Part shown: positions 7,238-15,980 of the stretch, in pieces
Numbering within the stretch: position 1 is the stretch's first letter
Layout of the letters: every line of letters begins with the position of its first letter
Source of the DNA: Nocardioides bruguierae
Lineage (GTDB): Bacteria; Actinomycetota; Actinomycetes; Propionibacteriales; Nocardioidaceae
NCBI RefSeq assembly: GCF_023656415.1
Contig: NZ_JAMOIL010000009.1
Span: 1 to 64,000, forward strand
DNA: 64,000 nt
Direction: 5' to 3'
Notes under the pieces: model-generated
What the model was told of the DNA's origin: nothing
Seen by the model: the letters and a program-made list of their open reading frames with translations, nothing else
The model's database searches: none
Position numbers and translations under genes: made by a program

Positions 7238-9079
7238 GTGAGTGATGAGATTTCCCCGGCCGCCGACGACGTGCAGGCCACCCAGCCCGAGGAGGCGGTC
7301 GAGGAGACCGCGCCGGGCTTCGCCGACCTCGGTCTCTCCGAGCCGGTGCTCGACGCGCTGCGGGCCGTCGGGTACGAGTCCCCCTCCGCCATCCAGGCGG
7401 AGACCATACCCACGCTGCTGGCCGGCCGTGACGTCATGGGCCTCGCCCAGACCGGCACGGGCAAGACCGCGGCGTTCGCGCTGCCGATCCTGTCCCGCCT
7501 GGACCTGAAGCAGTCCTCCCCGCAGGCGCTCGTGCTCGCGCCCACCCGCGAGCTGGCGCTCCAGGTGTGCGAGGCGTTCGAGAAGTACGCCGCCAAGACC
7601 CCCGGCGTCCGCGTGCTGCCGGTCTACGGCGGCCAGGGCTACGGCGTGCAGCTCTCCGCGCTGCGCCGCGGCGTGCACATCGTGGTCGGCACCCCCGGCC
7701 GCATCATCGACCACCTCGACAAGGGCACGCTCGACCTCTCCGAGCTGCGCTTCCTCGTCCTCGACGAGGCCGACGAGATGCTGACGATGGGCTTCTCCGA
7801 GGACGTCGAGACGATCCTCGCCGAGACGCCGATGACGAAGCAGGTCGCCCTGTTCTCGGCCACCATGCCGAACACGATCCGTCGGCTGAGCCAGCAGTAC
7901 CTCAACGACCCCGTGGAGATCCACGTCAAGGGTCGCACCGCCACGGCCAGCAACATCACCCAGCGCTACCTGGTGGTGCGCTACCAGCAGAAGATCGACG
8001 CGCTGACCCGCATCCTCGAGGTCGAGAACTTCGAGGCGATGATCGTCTTCGTCCGCACCAAGCAGGAGACCGAGACGGTCGCCGAGAAGCTGCGTGCCCG
8101 TGGCTTCGCCGCCGCGGCGATCAACGGTGACGTGCCGCAGAACGTGCGCGAGCGCACCGTCGGCCAGCTCAAGGACGGCACCCTGGACGTCCTGGTGGCC
8201 ACCGACGTCGCCGCCCGCGGTCTCGACGTCGAGCGGATCAGCCACGTGCTGAACTACGACATCCCCACCGACACCGAGTCCTACGTGCACCGCATCGGCC
8301 GGACGGGGCGTGCCGGCCGCTCCGGGGACGCGATCTCCTTCGTCACCCCGCGCGAGCGCTACCTGCTCAAGCACCTGGAGAAGGCCACGCGCCAGCCGCT
8401 GGCCGCCATGGAGTTGCCGAGCATCGAGGACGTGAACTCCACGCGCCTCACGCGCTTCGACGACGCCATCACCGAGGCGCTGGAGCAGAGCGAGCGGATC
8501 ACCGCGTTCCGCGACATCGTCGACCACTACGTCCGGCACCACGACGTACCCGAGGCCGACGTGGCGGCTGCGCTTGCCGTCGTGGCGCAGGGCGACACCC
8601 CGCTGCTGCTCGACCCCTCCCGCGACGCCATCGAGACCCCGCCCCCGGGCCGTGAGCGCCCCGAGCGCGGCGGTCGTGACGAGCGCTCCGGCAACGCCGG
8701 GCACGACCGTCGCCGCGGCGGCGGCGAGGGCCTGGCCCAGTACCGGATCGAGGTGGGCAAGCGGCACCGCGTCGAGCCCCGTCAGATCGTCGGCGCGCTG
8801 GCCAACGAGGGCGGCCTCAACCGTCGCGATTTCGGCAAGATCCAGATCCGCCCCGACTTCTCCCTCGTGGAGCTGCCGGCGGACCTCCCGGCCTCGGTCT
8901 ACCAGGCCCTGGAGAACACCCGGATCTCCGGCAAGCTGATCGAGATCAAGCCCGACAAGGGCCCGCGCTTCAGCGGCGGCGGCCCCCGCTCCGGTGGCGG
9001 TCGCCCCCGGCGTGACGACGACCGTGGCGGCCGCGGCGACTTCAAGGACCGCAAGCCGCGGCACAAGAACCGGGACTGA
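7238..9079 (+). CDS. deaD: DEAD-box RNA helicase, DeaD/CsdA type
   Basis: 613 aa. All helicase motifs are present in order: Q motif (FADLGLSEPVLDALRAVGYESPSAIQAETIP), Walker A AQTGTGKT (about residue 70), PTRELALQ, TPGR, DEAD (about 175), SAT, then ARGLDVERI and HRIGRTGRAG (about 350). A DbpA-type RNA-binding domain follows (about 505-580, YRIEVGKRHRVEPRQIVGAL), then an Arg/Gly-rich basic tail. This architecture matches DeaD/CsdA, which unwinds RNA duplexes during ribosome assembly and mRNA turnover, notably in the cold. Transcription appears leaderless. Confidence 0.93.
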   Translation: MSDEISPAADDVQATQPEEAVEETAPGFADLGLSEPVLDALRAVGYESPSAIQAETIPTLLAGRDVMGLAQTGTGKTAAFALPILSRLDLKQSSPQALVLAPTRELALQVCEAFEKYAAKTPGVRVLPVYGGQGYGVQLSALRRGVHIVVGTPGRIIDHLDKGTLDLSELRFLVLDEADEMLTMGFSEDVETILAETPMTKQVALFSATMPNTIRRLSQQYLNDPVEIHVKGRTATASNITQRYLVVRYQQKIDALTRILEVENFEAMIVFVRTKQETETVAEKLRARGFAAAAINGDVPQNVRERTVGQLKDGTLDVLVATDVAARGLDVERISHVLNYDIPTDTESYVHRIGRTGRAGRSGDAISFVTPRERYLLKHLEKATRQPLAAMELPSIEDVNSTRLTRFDDAITEALEQSERITAFRDIVDHYVRHHDVPEADVAAALAVVAQGDTPLLLDPSRDAIETPPPGRERPERGGRDERSGNAGHDRRRGGGEGLAQYRIEVGKRHRVEPRQIVGALANEGGLNRRDFGKIQIRPDFSLVELPADLPASVYQALENTRISGKLIEIKPDKGPRFSGGGPRSGGGRPRRDDDRGGRGDFKDRKPRHKNRD

Positions 9080-9103
9080 CCCGGACGCTCCAGCAGCTCC
9101 AGC

Positions 9104-9133
9104 ACGGCCCCGGCGGGTTGGCGCCGGGGCCGT
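9104..9133 (+). terminator. Hairpin terminator after the helicase
   Basis: 12-bp perfect stem (9104-9115 with 9122-9133) around a 6-nt loop, 25 nt past the stop codon; no U-run. Confidence 0.65.
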
Positions 9134-9158
9134 CGGTGCGTCCTGGGACCATGGGCGC

Positions 9159-11141
9159 ATGTCTCGGCACCCCTCGTCCCCCCGCGCCCGCACCGCCGGG
9201 CTCGCCGCTCTCGCGGTCCTGGCCGTCGGCCCGCTCTCCGCGTGCTCGGTGCTGGGGCTGGGCGGTGACCCCGAGCCGGCGGACCCCGCGAGCACGGCCG
9301 AGGCCCTCGCCACCCAGCTGAGCGCGGGCTCGCTCCAGGGCGCCGTCGTCGGCGCGACGCCGCGTGCGGTCAACGCCGAGCTGGGCGAGATCGTGGCCGG
9401 TCTCGGAGACCTGCAGCCCACCGTCACCGTGACCTCCGCGGAGATCACCTCCGACGGGACGCAGGAGGGCGAGGAGCCGCGCGCGAGCGTCACCCTGCGC
9501 TGGTCGTGGCCGTTCACGGCCGGTGCCTGGGAGTACGAGACGACCGCCGACCTCGAGGTCTCCGGGCAGGCCCGCGACGAGGACGGGGACGGCACCGACG
9601 ACCGGTCCTGGACGCTGGTGTGGCAGCCCTCCGTCGTCGAGCCCTCCCTGGCCGAGGGCGAGACGCTGGACGCCACCACGCTCACGCCCGACCGCGGCGA
9701 CGTGGTCGGTGCCGGGGGACGCACCCTCGTCACCGCGCGCCCGGTGGTCACCTTCGGCATCGACAAGTCGCAGGTGGGCCTCCAGCGGGCCCTGGCCTCG
9801 GCCCGGACGCTGGCCGGCCTGACCGACGTGGACGCGGCCTCCTTCGTCTCTCGCGTGCGCCAGGCGGGTGACCAGGCCTACGTCGAGGCGATCACCTACC
9901 GCCTGGCCGACGTGCCGGCCCGGCTCGGGGTGAGCTACGAGGACGTGCCCGGCGTCCTGGCCGTCCGCTCCACCCAGGACCTGGCCCCGACCCGCGGCTT
10001 CGCCGCCGAGATCCTGGGCTCGGTGGGGGACGTGACGGCGGAGATGGTCGCCGAGGACCCCGAGACCTACGCCGTGGGCGACGTCGCCGGCGTCTCCGGC
10101 CTCCAGGCCCGCTACGACGACACGCTGCGCGGCACGCCCGGCCTCGTGGTCGAGGCCGAGCCCGCCGACGACGGGGACGGCGAGGCCCGCGAGCTGTTCC
10201 GGGTGGCCCCCACCGACGGGAAGCCCCTCCGGCTGAGCCTCGACCTCGGGCTCCAGGAGTCCGCGGAGGCCCTGCTGGCCGACGTCGGCCCCGCCAGCGC
10301 CCTGGTGGCGATCCGCCCCAGCACGGGCGCGATCCTGGCCGCCGCCAACGGGCCCGGCACCGGCGGCGTCAACGTCGCCACCTACGGGCAGGCCGCCCCG
10401 GGCTCGACCTTCAAGATCGTCAGCAGCCTGGCGCTGCTGCGCGCCGGCCTGACCCCGAGCACGCAGGTGGCCTGCACGCCCACCGCCACCGTCGACGGCC
10501 GCGCGTTCGAGAACTACGACGACTACCCGGCCTCCGGCCTGGGCCGGGTCACGCTCGCCACCGCCGTGGCCAACTCCTGCAACACCGCCTTCATCTCCTC
10601 CTACGACGACCTGGACGACGGCGACCTGGCCGCGGCCGCCGCCTCGCTGGGCCTCGGTGTCGACCACGAGGTCGGCTTCCCCGCCTACTTCGGCCAGGTG
10701 CCGGAGCCCGAGAGCGAGACCGAGGCGGCCGCCGACATGATCGGTCAGGGCCGGGTGCTGGCCAGCCCGATGACGATGGCCGCGGTCATCGGCTCGGTGG
10801 CGGCCGGCGAGACCGTCGTCCCGTGGCTGGTCCGCGGCGAGCAGGACGAGGCGCCCGCCGACGCCGCGCCGCTCACCGGGGCCGAGGCCCGGCAGCTGAC
10901 GTCGCTGCTGCGCGGCGTCGTCACCGACGGTTCCGGCCGCGGCCTGCTCGACGTGCCCGGTGCGCCGGTCATCGCCAAGACCGGCACGGCCGAGTTCGAC
11001 GACGACGGCACGACCCGCACCCACGCCTGGATGGTCGCCGCCCAGGGCGACCTCGCGGTGGCGGTCTACGTGGATCTCGGCGACTCGGGCTCCGGCACGG
11101 CCGGGCCGATCATCGAGGGGTTCCTCCGCGCCGCACGCTGA
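9159..11141 (+). CDS. Penicillin-binding lipoprotein (class B-like transpeptidase)
   Basis: 660 aa. A lipoprotein signal ends in the lipobox LSAC (Cys29). A MecA_N/NTF2-like domain (about 45-160) precedes a dimerisation domain and the transpeptidase domain. Catalytic motifs are complete: STFK (Ser416-Lys), SCN (Ser473) and KTG (Lys607). It therefore should cross-link peptidoglycan D,D-peptides and bind beta-lactams. The MecA_N arrangement resembles PBP2a and mycobacterial PbpA/lipo-PBP homologues, but no division or elongation partner genes are adjacent, so its specific role is open. A GACCAT -10-like box 6 nt upstream suggests leaderless expression. Confidence 0.9.
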   Translation: MSRHPSSPRARTAGLAALAVLAVGPLSACSVLGLGGDPEPADPASTAEALATQLSAGSLQGAVVGATPRAVNAELGEIVAGLGDLQPTVTVTSAEITSDGTQEGEEPRASVTLRWSWPFTAGAWEYETTADLEVSGQARDEDGDGTDDRSWTLVWQPSVVEPSLAEGETLDATTLTPDRGDVVGAGGRTLVTARPVVTFGIDKSQVGLQRALASARTLAGLTDVDAASFVSRVRQAGDQAYVEAITYRLADVPARLGVSYEDVPGVLAVRSTQDLAPTRGFAAEILGSVGDVTAEMVAEDPETYAVGDVAGVSGLQARYDDTLRGTPGLVVEAEPADDGDGEARELFRVAPTDGKPLRLSLDLGLQESAEALLADVGPASALVAIRPSTGAILAAANGPGTGGVNVATYGQAAPGSTFKIVSSLALLRAGLTPSTQVACTPTATVDGRAFENYDDYPASGLGRVTLATAVANSCNTAFISSYDDLDDGDLAAAAASLGLGVDHEVGFPAYFGQVPEPESETEAAADMIGQGRVLASPMTMAAVIGSVAAGETVVPWLVRGEQDEAPADAAPLTGAEARQLTSLLRGVVTDGSGRGLLDVPGAPVIAKTGTAEFDDDGTTRTHAWMVAAQGDLAVAVYVDLGDSGSGTAGPIIEGFLRAAR

Positions 11142-11180
11142 GCGGGCCGGCGGGGCCGTGGCGACCGGGGACGGAGGGTG

Positions 11181-11254
11181 CCCGTCGCGGGGCGGGGACA
11201 ACGCCCCGCGACGGGACGGAGCCCCTTGCCGCATGGGGTCAGCAAGGGGCTCCG
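11181..11254. terminator. Two tandem hairpins between convergent genes
   Basis: Hairpin 1: 14-bp stem 11181-11194 with 11202-11215, 7-nt loop. Hairpin 2: 13-bp stem 11217-11229 with 11242-11254. Both lie between the penicillin-binding protein and flotillin genes, which converge. Nothing else is visible in 11142-11419. Confidence 0.7.
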
Positions 11255-11419
11255 CAGTCGATCGAAGTGCTCCCTCCGAGGTCGACGCGCGCATCATGGC
11301 ACTCACGACCAGCCTGGGACCACGTTTCACCGTGCCTCCCCGGGTTGAGGTAACCCGTTCGGGCAGAGGGCTGGACCAGCCCACCCGACGCCCCGAGCAG
11401 GGGCGTCAGGAGGGCCTGG

Positions 11420-12925
11420 TCAGGAGCCGTTGGGCAGGCTGGTCTCGGCGCCCTCCGGGGTGGCCTTGGCGACGGCGCCCTTGACCATCGACTCCAGGTC
11501 GATCCCGGTGGCGGACTTCAGCATCTCCATCGTGTGGGCGATGTTCGTGGTCACCTGCTGCGGCAGGGCACCGGCGCCCTCGGTGGAGAGGACGGTGAGC
11601 TCGGTGATCGACGCCATGGGGGCCGCGACCTCCTTGGCGAGCTGGGGCAGCATCTCGATCAGCATCTGCAGCACGGCGGCGTCGTTGTAGTCGGCGAACG
11701 CCTGCGCGCGCTTGTCCATGGCCTCGGCCTCGGCCTGACCGACCGCGGCGATCGCGGCGGCCTGGGCCTCGCCCTCGGCGCGGGTGGCGTCGGCCTCGGC
11801 GGTACGACGGGCGCGCTCGGCGGCACCGCGGCGCTCACCCTCGATCGCCTCGGCCTCGGCGAGCGCGGCACGGCGGGACTTCTCGGCCTCACCGGTGAGG
11901 CGGGCCTCCTCGGCCTGCGCCTCGGCGGCCCGGATGGTGGAGGCCTTGCGCGCCTCGGCGGCCGCGATCTCGGCCGACCGCTTGGCCTCGGCCTCCTGCT
12001 CGACGCGGTAGCGCTCCGCGTCGGCGGGCTTGCGGACCTCGGTCTCGAGCTGGCGCTCGGTCAGCGCCGCCTGGCGCACGGCCACCTTCTCCTGCTCCGT
12101 GAGGATCGCCTGGTCACGGTCGGCCTGCGCGAGCGGGCCGGAGGCGGCGGCCTGGGCGGCCGCGGCGTCGGTCTCGGCCTTGATCTCGGCCTGCTTCAGG
12201 GCGAGGACGCGCTGCGAGACCGCGATCTCCTGCTCGGCCGCGATCTGCGCCTGCTCGGCGGCCTGGCGCGCGTTGGCCTCGGCGATGCGGGCCTCCTGGG
12301 CGACGCGGGCGGCCTCGGGGCGGCCCAGGTCGGCCAGGTAGGAGCCGTCGTCGGTGACGTCCTGGATCTGGAAGGTGTCGAGGATGAGGCCCTGGCCGGT
12401 CAGGGAGTTCTCCGACTCGTCCGCCACGCGCTGGGCGAAGGCGGCACGGTCGCGGATGATCTGCTCCACCGTCAGGCCGCCGACGATCGAGCGCAGCGCA
12501 CCCGCGAGGACCTCCTGGGTGAACGGCTCGACGTCCTCCTGCTGGGAGAGGAAGCGCTGGGCCGCCAGCCGGATCTGGTCGGCGTTGCCACCCACCTTCA
12601 CGATGGCGACGCCCTCGACGTTGAGCTTGATGCCCTGGCCCGAGACCGCGCCGCGGATCTGCACGGAGATGCGGCGGCTGGAGAGGTCCAGCGTGCCCAG
12701 CTTCTGCACGAACGGGATGACGAACGTGCCGCCGCCGAGGATGACCTTCTGGCCCGAGAGGTCCGTGGTCAGCTCGCCCGTCTCCGGGTTGACCACCGCC
12801 CTGCCCTTGCGGCCCGTGACGATGAACGCCTCGTTCGGCCCGGCGACCTTGTACCGGCTGGTGACCAGCAGGATCAGGAGGACGAGGACGACCACGAGGC
12901 CGCCGATGGGCAGGAGCAGTTCCAT
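11420..12925 (-). CDS. Flotillin-family (SPFH) membrane scaffold protein
   Basis: 501 aa. One N-terminal membrane segment (about 4-22) leads into an SPFH/band-7 domain (about 30-210), then a long Ala/Glu-rich coiled coil (about 210-410) and a hydrophobic C-terminal flotillin region. This is the FloT/YqiK arrangement; such proteins oligomerise at the inner membrane and organise protein-lipid assemblies. The NfeD-like gene 48 nt upstream on the same strand is the usual FloT partner, so the two form an operon. GGAAGGAA precedes the ATG. Confidence 0.9.
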   Translation of the reverse strand: MELLLPIGGLVVVLVLLILLVTSRYKVAGPNEAFIVTGRKGRAVVNPETGELTTDLSGQKVILGGGTFVIPFVQKLGTLDLSSRRISVQIRGAVSGQGIKLNVEGVAIVKVGGNADQIRLAAQRFLSQQEDVEPFTQEVLAGALRSIVGGLTVEQIIRDRAAFAQRVADESENSLTGQGLILDTFQIQDVTDDGSYLADLGRPEAARVAQEARIAEANARQAAEQAQIAAEQEIAVSQRVLALKQAEIKAETDAAAAQAAASGPLAQADRDQAILTEQEKVAVRQAALTERQLETEVRKPADAERYRVEQEAEAKRSAEIAAAEARKASTIRAAEAQAEEARLTGEAEKSRRAALAEAEAIEGERRGAAERARRTAEADATRAEGEAQAAAIAAVGQAEAEAMDKRAQAFADYNDAAVLQMLIEMLPQLAKEVAAPMASITELTVLSTEGAGALPQQVTTNIAHTMEMLKSATGIDLESMVKGAVAKATPEGAETSLPNGS

Positions 12926-12973
12926 GGGGTTCCTTCCGGGAACGGTGGGGGTGGAGCCGGGAGCGGTGGGCGG

Positions 12974-13513
12974 TCAGCCCAGCTCGCGCCACAGGGGCGC
13001 GACGGTGACCGCGGTGGGGGAGACGGAGCCGGTGACCTGGATGCGCTCGCCGGCCTCCAGCGGGAGCGGGTGGTCGCCGTCGAGCCGGGCGTTCACCCGC
13101 AGCGCACGGGTGCCGACCAGCACGCGGACGGTGCCGTAGCCGTCGACCGGGACGGCGGTGAGGACGACGCCCTCGTAGCCGACCGCGGTGGTGGTGCTGG
13201 GCGGCTCCGTGGCGTCGTCGTGGCGCAGGAGCCGGGTCAGCCAGACCGCCAGGGCGCCGAAGACCAGGCCGCCGCCCACGCCGACGGCGGTGCTGACCAG
13301 GGTCGGTGCGCCCAGCGCCTCGGCGATGGCGCCGGAGAACCCGAGCGCGGAGACGAAGGAGCCGAGCACGGCCGTGGAGAACACGTCGCTGCCCAGACCG
13401 TCGAAGAGGCCGTCGAGGAGACCCTCGACCGGCCCGTCCAGCACGTCGCCCAGCACCAGGGAGAGGGCGAGCACCAGGACGCCGGCCACGCCGAGGACGA
13501 GGAAGACGGTCAT
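12974..13513 (-). CDS. NfeD-like membrane protein (flotillin partner)
   Basis: 179 aa. Two hydrophobic segments (about 3-22 and 60-90) are followed by a small C-terminal beta domain (VGYEGVVLTAVPVDGYGTVRVLVGTRALRVNAR) of OB-fold/NfeD character. It sits directly upstream of the flotillin gene, as YuaF does before FloT in Bacillus. Such proteins are thought to help assemble or position flotillin oligomers. The family assignment rests mainly on context and the C-terminal pattern. A GGAGG site precedes the ATG. Confidence 0.75.
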   Translation of the reverse strand: MTVFLVLGVAGVLVLALSLVLGDVLDGPVEGLLDGLFDGLGSDVFSTAVLGSFVSALGFSGAIAEALGAPTLVSTAVGVGGGLVFGALAVWLTRLLRHDDATEPPSTTTAVGYEGVVLTAVPVDGYGTVRVLVGTRALRVNARLDGDHPLPLEAGERIQVTGSVSPTAVTVAPLWRELG

Positions 13514-13664
13514 CGCGGGGCAGCCTCCAGGGGTTCGGTCACGGTCGAGACGCCGAGCACTTCGTTACGTTCGCCGCACTTCTTTACTTCGACAGGGTCA
13601 TCCTGCCCCATCGCCGCACCGTGTGCCGGGCGGGTCGCGCCGGACCTGTGGAGGACGGTCGTGC

Positions 13665-14780
13665 TCAGCCGGTACCGGCGACCTCGGCAGCCCGTTGGGC
13701 CAGCCACCGGTCCCAGGCCTCGGCGCCGGGCAGGGAGGCGGCGCGGCGGGTGATCGGCTCCTGCCCGGCCACCCACCACCCCAGCCGCCGCACGGCCAGC
13801 GGGTGGTCGGTCAGGGCGGTCGTGGAGGCCTCCTGCGCGTCCTCGAGCGAGACCTGCACGGTGCCCGCCCCGGTGCGCTGCCCCGCGTCGGAGAGGGTGC
13901 GCAGCGCGGAGCCCAGCCAGCGGCGCAGGGGCCGTGACGAGGGCGTCCAGCGGCTGACGCCCTCGGGCGACGCGGACGCGGTGGCCACGCGCAGCAGCAC
14001 GTGGTCGACGTCCGCGCCGCCCGAGCCCGTGGCACCGACCTGGAGGCTCCAGGCCACCGGGAGCGTGTCGCCGCCCCGCGGCAGCCCGGCGCTGAGCCGT
14101 CGCACGAGGTCGCGGTCCCGGTCGTCGGGGGCGCCGGTCACCACCAGGCGGCGGCGCGGGTCGGCGAGGTCCAGGCGGACGTGGCCCGCCAGCGTGCCGG
14201 GCAGGGTCACCGCATCCTGCGCGAGCGCGGCCAGGGCCTGCGTCAGCGAGTCGCTGCGGGCCGTGAGGGTGTCGGTCGAGGCGAGGGAGAGCACGACCGA
14301 CCCGTCCAGGGCGTCGCTCCAGGACCGCCACACGTCCACGGCGTCGGCGACCTCGGTGGCCACGTCGGCGCCGGCACCGGGGCCGAGGAGTCGGTCGCCG
14401 TCGATCTCGATCCACCCGCAGGACTCGGGCGTGCAGTGCTCGCTGTCGAGGAGGCGTAGCCGGAAGGGCGTGTAGTCGGCGGAGTCGACGGCGTCGACGG
14501 TGCGCTGCACGACGGCCACCACCGAGGCGGTGTCCAGGTCGTCGGCCAGCTGGACGTCGATGCGGGCCTGCTCCCCGTCGTCCGGGTCGGGCACGGCGAC
14601 CTCGACCACGCCGGGGGCCTGCCGCACGCGCCCCTCGAGCGCCTGGGGGGTGCCGCCCACCAGCCCACAGGCGGCCAGCCCCGGGCCCAGCAGCCCGGCC
14701 GCGGCGACCAGCGCGAGGACGCGCGCCGGCCACGGGCGGCGCGCACGTGCGCGGGGGGTCGCAGCGGTCACGCCCGCCAT
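13665..14780 (-). CDS. Putative lipoprotein of unknown function
   Basis: 371 aa. A basic start is followed by a hydrophobic stretch ending in the lipobox LAAC (Cys near residue 38), so it should be lipid-anchored. The mature part is Asp/Ala/Val-rich with alternating beta-like segments (VVEVAVPDPDDGEQARIDVQL, HVRLDLADPRRRLVVTG) and one close Cys pair (EHCTPESCGW). I do not recognise a family. It stands alone: the genes on either side have their own starts, with about 150 nt free downstream and 75 nt upstream. Confidence 0.7.
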   Translation of the reverse strand: MAGVTAATPRARARRPWPARVLALVAAAGLLGPGLAACGLVGGTPQALEGRVRQAPGVVEVAVPDPDDGEQARIDVQLADDLDTASVVAVVQRTVDAVDSADYTPFRLRLLDSEHCTPESCGWIEIDGDRLLGPGAGADVATEVADAVDVWRSWSDALDGSVVLSLASTDTLTARSDSLTQALAALAQDAVTLPGTLAGHVRLDLADPRRRLVVTGAPDDRDRDLVRRLSAGLPRGGDTLPVAWSLQVGATGSGGADVDHVLLRVATASASPEGVSRWTPSSRPLRRWLGSALRTLSDAGQRTGAGTVQVSLEDAQEASTTALTDHPLAVRRLGWWVAGQEPITRRAASLPGAEAWDRWLAQRAAEVAGTG

Positions 14781-14855
14781 GGTCGCACCGGCACCCGGGC
14801 GCCGGGGCCCGAACGCGGGGACGGGCCGGGGCTGGGAACGGGCGCGGTGCCCGGC

Positions 14856-15851
14856 TCAGGAGCCGAGCGCGGCGGCCAGCTCCCGACGGCTGGAGATGGA
14901 CAGCTTGCGGTAGACCCGGGACAGGTGCCACTCGACGGCCTTGACCGTCACGTGCAGCTCCGCGGCGACCTGGCGGTTCGTCAGGCCCTGGATGGCCAGC
15001 GCCGCGACCCGGCGCTCGCCGGGGGTCAGGTCGGCCACGGCCTCGCCACCGGTGGTGGCCGGTTGCTCGCCCACGATCGCGAGCAGCTTGTGCACACGGG
15101 CCAGCAGCGGGCCGAGGCCCTGGCGGCCGGCGAACGACTCGGCCCCGCGCAGCAGCAGCACCGCGGTGTCGCGGTCGCCAGCGAGCAGCCGCAGACCCGC
15201 CAGGTCGGTGTCGATCTGGGCGGTCAGGCGCCCGGCCTCGATGCCGAGCAGCGTCTGCCGGGCCGCCTCGAGCAGGTCGGCGCGGTCGGTGGCGGAGGTG
15301 ACGTTGGCCAGCGTCCGCAGGGCGTGGGCGTGGGCGTGCTGGGAGCCGGAGGCGAACGCCAGCCGCACGTGGGTGCGGGCGTGCTCCTCGGCCTCGTGCC
15401 GCCGGGAGAGGTGCACGAGCGCGAGGGCCAGGCCGGTGCGCCACGGCAACCAGGCCGGGTCGGCCGACGGCAGCAGGTCGTGGACGGTGGTGAAGTGCCC
15501 CGCCGCGTCCTCGTAGCGCCCCTGGGCCAGGCCGAGCTGACCCTGGGTGAGGGCGAGCACGGCGTGGGTCTGGGCGTCGGAGCCGGCGGCCTCGGCGCGC
15601 GCACGCTCGACGACGCGGGCCGCCTGGTCGAGCTCGCCGCGGGCCATGCGCACGTCGCACTCGGCGTGCCGCAGGTGGGCGCGGTCGAGGTCGCTCAGTG
15701 CATCAGCGTCCACCGAGGTGAGGGCTGCCAGGGCCAGGCCGATCCGCCCGGCGCGCAGCTGCGCGGTCGCCCGTCCGACCTCGAGGGAGACGGGGACGCC
15801 CGCGCCGACCGCCAGGGGGACCTCGAGGAGGGGCGGGGGAGTCAGGGGCAT
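14856..15851 (-). CDS. LuxR-type regulator with TPR-like sensor half
   Basis: 331 aa. Residues about 20-255 are repeated helix pairs of TPR type; the last 60 are a LuxR/GerE helix-turn-helix (LTPGERRVAALAIQGLTNRQVAAELHVTVKAVEWHLSRVYRKLSI). It looks like the C-terminal part of a LAL (MalT-like) regulator without the ATPase domain. The short form appears complete rather than broken, because a TAGGCT -10 box stands 6 nt before the ATG. Its target genes are not evident. Confidence 0.85.
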   Translation of the reverse strand: MPLTPPPLLEVPLAVGAGVPVSLEVGRATAQLRAGRIGLALAALTSVDADALSDLDRAHLRHAECDVRMARGELDQAARVVERARAEAAGSDAQTHAVLALTQGQLGLAQGRYEDAAGHFTTVHDLLPSADPAWLPWRTGLALALVHLSRRHEAEEHARTHVRLAFASGSQHAHAHALRTLANVTSATDRADLLEAARQTLLGIEAGRLTAQIDTDLAGLRLLAGDRDTAVLLLRGAESFAGRQGLGPLLARVHKLLAIVGEQPATTGGEAVADLTPGERRVAALAIQGLTNRQVAAELHVTVKAVEWHLSRVYRKLSISSRRELAAALGS

Positions 15852-15857
15852 GAGCAG

Positions 15858-15863
15858 AGCCTA
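15858..15863 (-). promoter_or_regulatory. -10 box (TAGGCT) of a leaderless gene
   Basis: On the minus strand TAGGCT lies 6 nt upstream of the LuxR-type gene's ATG (15851), with no Shine-Dalgarno. Confidence 0.55.
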
Positions 15864-15980
15864 GGGAGGATCGAGGGCCTAGGAGGGGACTTCAGGCAAT
15901 TCTTGGACGCGCGTCGCGGCGGGCCGTACCGGTCCGTAAGGCAGGGCTCGACGGGGGTCCGGCGTGCACGCCCGTACCGT

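Noticed and set aside
7142..9766. 874-codon minus-strand frame opposite the helicase
   Set aside because: Composition is typical of antisense shadow (Val/Gly/Leu/Arg), no ribosome site, and it would overlap two well-supported genes.
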